DNA of 22,692 bases, taken from contig JBBIKU010000016.1 in NCBI GenBank assembly GCA_037445245.1, positions 1-22,692 of the forward strand, given 5' to 3'. This stretch comes from JBBIKU01 sp037445245. GTDB taxonomy: Bacteria; Chloroflexota; Anaerolineae; Anaerolineales; Anaerolineaceae. The position numbers and the translations under genes were made by a program. The notes beneath the pieces were generated by a model. The model saw only the letters and a list, made by a program, of their open reading frames with translations, was not told the origin of the DNA and did no database searches. Of the stretch, positions 1 to 5,307 are shown in pieces; position 1 is the first letter of the stretch; every line of letters starts with the position of its first letter.

Positions 1-645
1 CCCAAGGCGGCCTCCCAGCAGCTGGGCGGCTTCGTGATGATAGGGCAGATGTCCGGCCAGGCGGCCAAGAAGGGGCTGTCCGACCTGCTGCAGCTGATGG
101 CGGTGCTGTCGGTCAGCCTGTTCGTCCTCAACCTGCTGCCGCTGCCGGTGCTGGACGGAGGCGTAATCTTCTTCTCGCTGCTGGTACCCGAAGCGACTCC
201 TTTGTTGGGGATGCTGATGTTGGGCAACCTTTTTCGCGAGGTGGGAGTGGTCGATCGCCTGACCAAGGCAGCACAAAATGAATTGATCAATATCGTCACC
301 ATCTTCCTGGGGCTGGCGATTGGCGCCAAAATGTCCGCCGGTGAATTTCTGACCTTGAACACAATCACGATCATCGCCATGGGTTTGGTGGCGTTTTCGA
401 TCGGCACCGCTTCAGGGGTTCTGTTCGGCAAATTGATGTGCGTACTCTCGGGCGGCAAGATCAACCCGATGATCGGCGCGGCGGGTGTTTCGGCGGTGCC
501 GATGGCGGCACGCGTGGTTCAAAAGCTGGGTTTGGAAGCGAATCCATCCAATCACTTGCTGATGAACGCTATGGGTCCCAACATCGCCGGCGTGATCGGC
601 TCGGTGATCGTAGCCGGTGTGCTCTTCTTCCTGGCAGGCTTCTGA
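1..645 (+). CDS. Chimeric partial ORF: M50 site-2 protease C-terminus joined to sodium-translocating decarboxylase beta subunit C-terminal half
   Basis: The frame is open from base 1, so the 5' end lies outside the window. The first ~55 codons (to about base 165) read like the C-terminus of an RseP-type intramembrane zinc protease: the GQMSGQAAKKG stretch followed by NLLPLPVLDGG, where LDGG carries the third zinc ligand of the family. From about base 180 the sequence is instead the C-terminal half of an OadB/GcdB/MmdB-type decarboxylase beta subunit: PLLGMLMLGNL, NELINIVTIFLGLAIGA, GGKINPMIGAAGVSAVPMAA and MNAMGPNIAGVIGS are its conserved pore-region blocks. Normal beta subunits are about 370-430 residues, so the N-terminal helices are missing. 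Several membrane helices are obvious. A start at GTG 34 or ATG 37 is formally possible but would lie inside the protease-like part. It may be a real fusion, a deletion scar or an assembly join. Family assignments are confident; a functional product is doubtful. Confidence 0.75.
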   Translation, partial: PKAASQQLGGFVMIGQMSGQAAKKGLSDLLQLMAVLSVSLFVLNLLPLPVLDGGVIFFSLLVPEATPLLGMLMLGNLFREVGVVDRLTKAAQNELINIVTIFLGLAIGAKMSAGEFLTLNTITIIAMGLVAFSIGTASGVLFGKLMCVLSGGKINPMIGAAGVSAVPMAARVVQKLGLEANPSNHLLMNAMGPNIAGVIGSVIVAGVLFFLAGF

Positions 646-684
646 TCTTGATTTGATTGGGAAGGTTAGACGGGGTTAAGTGAG

Positions 685-2262
685 ATGGACGAGCAAGCTT
701 TGCCGCTCAAATCAGCCGGTTGGCTGTATCTGGTATCGATGGTACTGGTGGTTGTGGGGGGCGCCACCATGCAGTCCTACTCGGCAGTGTGGGGATTGCT
801 CGGCACCGAAGTCTTGTGCATCCTGCTCCCGACGCTCGTGTTTTTGCGTCTTTCAAAGCTTCCGCTCAAGAAATCACTGCGGATTAACAATCCGGAACTG
901 CCGCTGATTTTCCTCAGTCTGGTGGTGGGCGGCGGAGTGTGGTTTTTCGCCGCCTTTCTGGACGTTACCCTGACGCAGGTCACCGGTTTTATTCTGCCGC
1001 TACCACCGGATTGGTATCCCACCAGCGCGGCGCAGGTGGCACTCTTGTTCGCCGCACTGGCGGTGGCGCCAGCAATTTGCGAAGAAGTGCTTTTCCGTGG
1101 TGCGCTGCAAACGACTTTTGCCCGGCGGTTTGGAATAAAAGGCGTGGTGGCAGCAAGCATGCTGTTCGCAGTGTTCCATATGCGTCTGATCAGCTTACCG
1201 GCGCTGATCCCGATCTCGGTCGTGCTTGGCTACGTTATGTGGCGAACCCGCTCTCTGACCACCGCTGTCCTGGTACATTTTGCCAACAACACCATGGCAG
1301 TCGTTCTGATCTCGATGGCAGCGCTCAACCCGCAAGTTAGCCTGCCATTTCCATCGTTGACAAGTGGATTGATGGGGCTGGCGGTGGCGATTGCCGGACT
1401 GGTACTGTTCGATCGAGCTGCCAAAAAGCAACCCGATGAAGTGATAGCGGTGGTGAATGAAAGCGTACGCACCCGCCTGGCATGGCGGCTACCGCTGGTG
1501 CTGGCGGGATTAATTTTCATCGGTGTGGCAGGGTTGGACACAATGGTCGGCATCAGCCCGCAAATTCTTGCGACCGGCAGGCAGATGGAATTGGGATCGC
1601 CGCCCTGGCAGGCGGAAAGCCACTACCGTTATGAATTGCGCAACAAGGCAGACGAGGCGGTCGGCGAAGCGTTGTGCCGGGTGGTTCCCGCAGCAGAGCA
1701 GATCGACCTCAATTGCGAAATGAGGGTACAAGCCTTTGATACGAGCGTAGGTGAAGACCACTACCTCTCGGATTCATTCACCACTATCTACCACGCCTCG
1801 TGGCAGACAGAGAGCATGCGATTGATTTCAATGGAGGGTGTTCTCACTGCGGGGGAGGAGCGGCAAAGCTGGACGGTCAAACCTGAGGCGGACGGCTTGC
1901 TTCTCGAGACCAGCCACTTTGATGGCTCGCTGGCGAGTGCCAAACTGCCCGTCGAGGCTTTATTGCAGGGTGAGTGGCAATTTCGTTTGATGGCTCTGCC
2001 GCTGGAGCTGGCTTATGCCAGCGAGGTGACCTATGCGCTCCCTAATCCTTATCAGCCGCACCGCCGTGCATCGGCGCCGTTGAAGGTTGAAAAAGTAGTC
2101 TATGTCAGTGGCGGGCAGCCGATTCACACCCCGGCGGGGAATTTCATCACCTGGCGGGCGATGTTGCTGGATCAGGAGGAAACCGCCTATTACGACATCG
2201 AAGCTCCCCACACCCTGGTGCAATTCGATGACGGGCTGCTGGTCTGGTCGTTACTGGAATAG
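685..2262 (+). CDS. CPBP (CAAX/Abi-type) intramembrane metalloprotease with C-terminal beta-rich domain
   Basis: The 525-residue product has several N-terminal membrane helices and the three CPBP motifs: EEVLFRG at residues 133-139, FxxxH ending at His165, and HFANN at 198-202, which supply the glutamates, histidines and asparagine of the metal site. A last helix at about 269-290 leads into a region of about 230 residues that is probably extracytoplasmic. This tail is rich in beta-strand patterns and ends with a TPAGNF...EAPHTLVQF pattern that reminds me of DUF3108-like or outer-surface beta domains; that resemblance is weak. Typical CPBP proteins are only 220-300 residues, so the tail is an unusual addition. 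Family members process prenylated or other membrane peptides or serve in bacteriocin immunity; the substrate here is unknown. The ATG at 685 follows the previous stop by 39 bases. Confidence 0.85.
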   Translation: MDEQALPLKSAGWLYLVSMVLVVVGGATMQSYSAVWGLLGTEVLCILLPTLVFLRLSKLPLKKSLRINNPELPLIFLSLVVGGGVWFFAAFLDVTLTQVTGFILPLPPDWYPTSAAQVALLFAALAVAPAICEEVLFRGALQTTFARRFGIKGVVAASMLFAVFHMRLISLPALIPISVVLGYVMWRTRSLTTAVLVHFANNTMAVVLISMAALNPQVSLPFPSLTSGLMGLAVAIAGLVLFDRAAKKQPDEVIAVVNESVRTRLAWRLPLVLAGLIFIGVAGLDTMVGISPQILATGRQMELGSPPWQAESHYRYELRNKADEAVGEALCRVVPAAEQIDLNCEMRVQAFDTSVGEDHYLSDSFTTIYHASWQTESMRLISMEGVLTAGEERQSWTVKPEADGLLLETSHFDGSLASAKLPVEALLQGEWQFRLMALPLELAYASEVTYALPNPYQPHRRASAPLKVEKVVYVSGGQPIHTPAGNFITWRAMLLDQEETAYYDIEAPHTLVQFDDGLLVWSLLE

Positions 2263-2285
2263 CTCGCTGATTTTTTCAGAGTTTG

Positions 2286-2326
2286 CCCTCCCGTAACGCT
2301 TTTGTGGGCGGGGGAGGGTTTATGTT
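2286..2326 (+). terminator. Possible rho-independent terminator after the CPBP gene
   Basis: CCCTCCC at 2286-2292 pairs with GGGAGGG at 2312-2318 across a 19-nt loop and is followed by TTTATGTTTT. The loop is long and the T-tract is interrupted, so this is a modest candidate. Its position 24 bases after the CPBP stop suits termination. Confidence 0.4.
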
Positions 2327-2333
2327 TTCGCGC

Positions 2334-2339
2334 TATAAT
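2334..2339 (+). promoter_or_regulatory. Candidate -10 element upstream of the lipoprotein gene
   Basis: A perfect TATAAT lies 46 bases before the lipoprotein ATG and just downstream of the putative terminator. No convincing -35 hexamer lies 16-18 bases upstream, so the assignment rests on the -10 match and position. Confidence 0.4.
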
Positions 2340-2385
2340 CATCACAGAATCATCGGTCACGGGGGGTGACTGAGCGGAGTTAGCT

Positions 2386-3189
2386 ATGTCCCTGTTCCGA
2401 ATAAGCAGCCTGCTGCTGGTATTGGCGTTCGGCGCCTGTAACGCTTTGCGCCCTCCATTACCGGACTTTCCAACCCCCACCCTTAGCCCCACCCTTATCC
2501 CCACCGAGACGATCATGTGGTTCCCGCCCACGACGACCCCGACCGTTTACGTACCGCCGGAGATCGTACCCACCCCCGACCAGCGCCCCGGCATCAACCG
2601 GGAGGTGTTTCGGGATACCTTTGCCGCCAACGATGGCTGGCACACCTACCGCAGCGCGGCGGGAAGCGTTTCGTACGGCAGAGACGAACTGACCCTGGCA
2701 GTGGCGCAACGGCGCGGTTATCTCGCCAGTGTCCGTGACGAGCCTGAATTGGATGATTTCTACGCGGAGATCACCGCCAGCCCCAGCCTTTGCCGCAACG
2801 CTGATTTTTACGGGCTGATGTTCCGTGCCAGTTCGAACGAGGACGGCTACCGCTTCGTCATCGCCTGTGACGGACAGATTCGCCTGGACCGCATCCGCGC
2901 CGGGCGGGTCACCCTGATCCAGAACTGGCTACCCAGTGGGCAGGTGCCGCCCGGCTCGCCGCTGGTGTTACGCTTGGGTGTGTGGGCGCTGGGCAGAGAA
3001 ATGCGCTTTTTCATCAATGACTATTATCAATTCACTGCCCGCGATGCCCTGATGGAGCGAGGCAAGATCGGCGTCTTTGCTCGCTCGAGCGACGACACCC
3101 CGCTCACGGTCAGCTTTTCGGATCTGGTGGTGTACCGCATCAATCCGGCGGCGATCCCCGCCCCGCCCACGCCCAGCCCCAATCCCTGA
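2386..3189 (+). CDS. Secreted lipoprotein with Thr/Pro-rich linker and LamG/DUF1080-like beta domain
   Basis: The 267-residue product begins with a lipoprotein signal peptide (hydrophobic residues 6-15, lipobox FGAC, Cys18). A Thr/Pro-rich linker follows (about residues 22-66). The folded part (about 72-255) starts with FRDTFAANDGWHTY and continues with YGLMFRASSNEDGYRFVI and GKIGVFARSS, a pattern typical of concanavalin-like/LamG or DUF1080-type jelly-roll domains that bind carbohydrate or act as adhesion modules. The tail is again Pro-rich. No catalytic residues are recognisable. It appears monocistronic, with a TATAAT upstream and a purine-rich GCGGAG ribosome site about 8 bases before ATG. 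A surface-exposed binding protein is the best description; a specific ligand cannot be inferred. Confidence 0.75.
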   Translation: MSLFRISSLLLVLAFGACNALRPPLPDFPTPTLSPTLIPTETIMWFPPTTTPTVYVPPEIVPTPDQRPGINREVFRDTFAANDGWHTYRSAAGSVSYGRDELTLAVAQRRGYLASVRDEPELDDFYAEITASPSLCRNADFYGLMFRASSNEDGYRFVIACDGQIRLDRIRAGRVTLIQNWLPSGQVPPGSPLVLRLGVWALGREMRFFINDYYQFTARDALMERGKIGVFARSSDDTPLTVSFSDLVVYRINPAAIPAPPTPSPNP

Positions 3190-3229
3190 TCACGGACGGC
3201 TTTTCATGACCCCACCCCTTTGTCATCGA

Positions 3230-3256
3230 TTGCGAAAGGCGTTTTTCGTGTACAAT
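3230..3256 (+). promoter_or_regulatory. Candidate ssb promoter
   Basis: TTGCGA at 3230-3235 and TACAAT at 3251-3256 are separated by 15 bases, slightly short of optimum. The predicted transcript would start near 3263, at the first palindromic repeat, giving ssb a leader of about 110 nt. Confidence 0.4.
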
Positions 3257-3262
3257 AACCAT

Positions 3263-3302
3263 GTACCCACATAGTGGGAACGTGTACCCACATAGTGGGC
3301 AC
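3263..3302 (+). repeat. Palindromic 21-nt-period repeat, locus A (2 units, ssb leader)
   Basis: Unit 1 (3263-3281) is GTACCCACATAGTGGGAAC and unit 2 (3284-3302) is GTACCCACATAGTGGGCAC, with a 2-nt linker. Arms CCCAC/GTGGG flank the triplet ATA, so each unit can form a hairpin. It is the only one of the four loci lying outside a recognised gene. Read in the frame beginning ATG 3261 it encodes YPHSG repeats like those inside the enzymes downstream. Confidence 0.9.
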
Positions 3303-3315
3303 GTATGTCGAATGA

Positions 3316-3332
3316 ACCCCCATTCTGGGGGT
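3316..3332 (+). other. Perfect short hairpin in the ssb leader
   Basis: ACCCCCA (3316-3322) and TGGGGGT (3326-3332) form a 7-bp stem with a TTC loop, 41 bases before the ssb ATG. No T-run follows, so it is not a classical terminator. In the YPHSG frame it reads NPHSGG and may be a decayed third repeat unit. It may affect mRNA stability or ssb translation. Confidence 0.55.
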
Positions 3333-3373
3333 GAACAGCCATTTCCATCACGCGCCGGACTGAGGAGGGCTCT

Positions 3374-3772
3374 ATGTTTCAAACCATCATTTTTATCGGA
3401 AATCTCGGACGAGACCCCGAGATGCGCTACACCCCCAGCGGACAGGCTGTGACCAGCTTTTCGGTAGCCGTCTCGGATGGGTTTGGCGACCGCAAGAAGA
3501 CGATCTGGTTTCGTGTTTCGGCGTGGGAAAAACTTGCCGAAACCTGCAGCGCCTATCTTAAAAAGGGCAGTAAAGTATTGGTCGAGGGGCGCCTGACCGC
3601 CGCCGAGAACGGCAGCCCACGCATCTGGACACGTCAGGACGGCACCCCAGCCAGCTCCTTTGAGGTCAACGCCGCCATCGTTCGCTTCCTCACCCCCCGC
3701 GCCGATGTAGAAGCCGGGATGGAAGACGAAATGCCCGAGTCGCCGCTTTCCGATGAGGAAATTCCCTTCTAA
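3374..3772 (+). CDS. ssb: Single-stranded DNA-binding protein
   Basis: The 132-residue protein is an OB-fold SSB. It opens with MFQTIIFIGNLGRDPEMRYT and SGQAVTSFSVAVSD and has the KKTIWFRVSAW and YLKKGSKVLVEGRL blocks of the family. The acidic C-terminal tip ends in DEEIPF, which in known SSBs docks repair and replication partners such as RecO, RecG and exonuclease I. It is shorter than E. coli SSB (178) because the linker is nearly absent. ATG 3374 is supported by AGGAGG about 6 bases upstream. It is the first gene of a + strand cluster with a translin and a split Cas4-like nuclease. Its leader carries two palindromic repeats and a stable hairpin. It may be the main SSB or a specialised paralogue; the window cannot tell. 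Confidence 0.93.
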   Translation: MFQTIIFIGNLGRDPEMRYTPSGQAVTSFSVAVSDGFGDRKKTIWFRVSAWEKLAETCSAYLKKGSKVLVEGRLTAAENGSPRIWTRQDGTPASSFEVNAAIVRFLTPRADVEAGMEDEMPESPLSDEEIPF

Positions 3773-3783
3773 AGCCGGTATCG

Positions 3784-3810
3784 TACAATTCAGCCCCCTT
3801 CTGGGGGGGG
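3784..3810 (+). promoter_or_regulatory. TACAAT element plus G/C hairpin before the translin gene
   Basis: TACAAT (3784-3789) is followed at once by CCCCC (3794-3798), TTCT and a run of eight G (3803-3810). The arrangement echoes the ssb leader (TACAAT, then a C5...G5 hairpin). It could be a secondary promoter with a structured leader, or only a hairpin in the ssb-translin spacer. No good -35 is seen. Confidence 0.35.
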
Positions 3811-3865
3811 CAACCAGTTTATGGCTGAGCCACAGCGAATCATCGCCGCCGTCTGAACGAGGTGT

Positions 3866-4501
3866 ATGCAAAATCTAGAGTCCATCGCCGAACAAGCACA
3901 TCAGACCTTTGAAGCGCGTATGCAGGCACGCGACCGCGCCCTGGTGCTGGCGCGCCAGTTGACCCGCAAATCAGCCAACGCCATCCGCGCTATCCACCGC
4001 AGCCAGCAGGAGGACGCTAAAAAGTTCCTGGTTGAGGCGGCTCAACTGGTGGCGGGATTGCGCCGGGAGACCGCCGCTTATCCCGATCTTTACTACGCCG
4101 GCTACACTCAGGATGCCATCAAGGAATACGTCGAAGCCAGCATCACCTTGGCGCTCATTCTGGATCAGCCCCTGCCGCTGCCCGCAACGCTCGAAGTGGA
4201 AGATGCCACCTACCTCACTGGCTTGGCAGAGACGCCGGGTGAGCTTCGCCGGCGCTGCCTTGACATCATGCGCCAGGGCTACTCCAGCGAAGCCGAACGC
4301 CTGCTCACTTGCATGGATGACATCTACGCGGTGCTGGTGACCATGGATTACCCTGATGCCATCACCAACGGTTTGCGGCGGCAGACCGATCTGGTGCGCG
4401 GCATCCTTGAACGCACCCGCGGCGACCTGACCATCAGCCAGCGTGAAGATCAACTCAAAGAAGCGCTCGACAGACTGCTGGAGCGTCTTTCCTCCCCCTG
4501 A
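3866..4501 (+). CDS. Translin family protein (predicted TRAX-like RNA/ssDNA nuclease)
   Basis: The 211-residue all-helical protein matches bacterial/archaeal translins over its full length: LTRKSANAIRAIHR near residues 32-45, YTQDAIKEYVEASITLAL near 80-97, YLTGLAETPGELRRRCLDIM near 116-135, MDYPDAITNGLRRQTDL and a closing ERTRGDLT. Translin/TRAX proteins form octameric RNA- and ssDNA-binding shells; TRAX supplies the RNase site of C3PO. The acidic residues used by TRAX (Glu-x-x-Glu and Asp-x-x-x-Glu) appear here as Glu87/Glu90 and Glu122/Glu126, which suggests a catalytic member. ATG 3866 follows GAGG. The next gene starts 7 bases after the stop, so co-transcription with the Cas4-like genes is likely. 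Translins are uncommon in bacteria. The family call is confident; substrate and role are unknown. Confidence 0.87.
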   Translation: MQNLESIAEQAHQTFEARMQARDRALVLARQLTRKSANAIRAIHRSQQEDAKKFLVEAAQLVAGLRRETAAYPDLYYAGYTQDAIKEYVEASITLALILDQPLPLPATLEVEDATYLTGLAETPGELRRRCLDIMRQGYSSEAERLLTCMDDIYAVLVTMDYPDAITNGLRRQTDLVRGILERTRGDLTISQREDQLKEALDRLLERLSSP

Positions 4502-4508
4502 AACGATC

Positions 4509-4748
4509 ATGCGCACCCTGCGCGCCTCCGAAATCGGCGCATTCCTGTATTGCAAACGAGCCTGGTGGTACCAGCGCCACGGACAACCCTCCGAGAACCA
4601 GTCCGAAATGGCTGCCGGAAGCGAATATCACCGCCAGCACGGGCGCCAATATCTGCAAATCGTGTTTCAACGCTGGCTCGCCGCGGCGCTGTTGATGGCG
4701 GCGCTGATCCTGGTGGCGGTGGCTGTGACGCGCGATTTGCTGCGCTGA
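4509..4748 (+). CDS. N-terminal half of a split, membrane-anchored Cas4-like nuclease
   Basis: The 79-residue product starts with the N-terminal module of Cas4/RecB-type PD-(D/E)XK nucleases: LRASEIGAFLYCKRAWWYQ, with Cys15 at the position of the lone N-terminal iron-sulfur cysteine, then GSEYHRQHG near residues 38-45. It then ends in one membrane helix (about 57-74) and a short basic tail. The catalytic domain is absent and is found in the next gene, 25 bases downstream in another frame. ATG 4509 is chosen because it places the conserved module at the N-terminus; there is no clear ribosome site, so translation may be coupled to translin, which stops 7 bases earlier. Whether this is a functional split or an old frameshift cannot be decided from one sequence, but both halves carry their own helix, which favours a real two-subunit design. 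Confidence 0.7.
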   Translation: MRTLRASEIGAFLYCKRAWWYQRHGQPSENQSEMAAGSEYHRQHGRQYLQIVFQRWLAAALLMAALILVAVAVTRDLLR

Positions 4749-4773
4749 TCGTTTTCTTACGCAAAGGATTGCA

Positions 4774-5307
4774 TTGATCTACTTTGTGGCGCTGACGCTG
4801 GTGCTGCTGGCGGTAATTTTGTTGATCCGGGCTGGGCGCCGCCAGCGTTCGCTCGGGATGCCGGTGGGGCGCCGGGTTTACAGCGACAGCGGGGCGTGGC
4901 GGCGGGTGGAAAAACCCCTCTACGACGCTGACCTGCGCCTGACCGGAAAACCTGACTACCTAATCGAACAAAAGCAGGGCATTGTGCCGGTGGAAGTCAA
5001 GTACACCCCGGCAGCGGCGAACCCCTATGGTGGGCACGTGTACCCACTACGTGGGCACGTGCTGCAACTGGCATCCTATTGTCTGCTGGTCGAACGCGCC
5101 GGAGGAAGCCGTCCCCCTTATGGCTTGATTCATTATCCCAACCGAACTTTTGCGATTGATTACACCCCCGAGCTGGAAGCAGAACTGCTCGATCTGTTGG
5201 CTGAAATGCGCCGTGCTGAGCAGCGGCGAGATGCGGAACGCTCCCACAATTCAAAAGGGCGCTGCCGGCGCTGCGGTTATCGCTCGCTCTGCGATCAGCG
5301 TCTGTAA
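4774..5307 (+). CDS. C-terminal catalytic half of a split, membrane-anchored Cas4-like PD-(D/E)XK nuclease
   Basis: The 177-residue product begins with a membrane helix (about 2-19) followed by RAGRRQR, predicting a cytoplasmic C-terminus. Nuclease motifs follow in family order: LTGKPDYL with Asp61, VPVEVKYT with Glu74 and Lys76, and QLASYCLLVE with Gln98 and Tyr102. The C-terminal RCRRCGYRSLC holds Cys164, Cys167 and Cys173, the three cysteines that with one N-terminal cysteine bind the 4Fe-4S cluster in Cas4. That fourth cysteine is in the preceding gene. The palindromic repeat at 5019-5058 inserts GGHVYPLRGHV between the VEVK and QLASY motifs. TTG 4774 follows AAAGGA. No cas1, cas2 or CRISPR array is present, so a CRISPR role is not supported. 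The stop abuts the opposite-strand stop with no gap. Confidence 0.8.
   Translation: MIYFVALTLVLLAVILLIRAGRRQRSLGMPVGRRVYSDSGAWRRVEKPLYDADLRLTGKPDYLIEQKQGIVPVEVKYTPAAANPYGGHVYPLRGHVLQLASYCLLVERAGGSRPPYGLIHYPNRTFAIDYTPELEAELLDLLAEMRRAEQRRDAERSHNSKGRCRRCGYRSLCDQRL
5019..5058 (+). repeat. Palindromic 21-nt-period repeat, locus B (1 intact + 1 degenerate unit, in Cas4-like gene)
   Basis: The intact unit (5040-5058) is GTACCCACTACGTGGGCAC with central triplet TAC. A diverged copy precedes it exactly 21 bases upstream (5019-5037), matching at both ends. In the host frame it reads YPLRGH. It sits between two catalytic motifs of the nuclease. Confidence 0.8.

Noticed and set aside
3316..3332. Rho-independent terminator before ssb
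   Set aside because: The hairpin is strong but has no T-run and lies between the likely ssb promoter and the ssb start.
3140..3871. Minus-strand 243-codon frame over ssb
   Set aside because: It is the complement of ssb and its leader; no motif, and ssb is certain.
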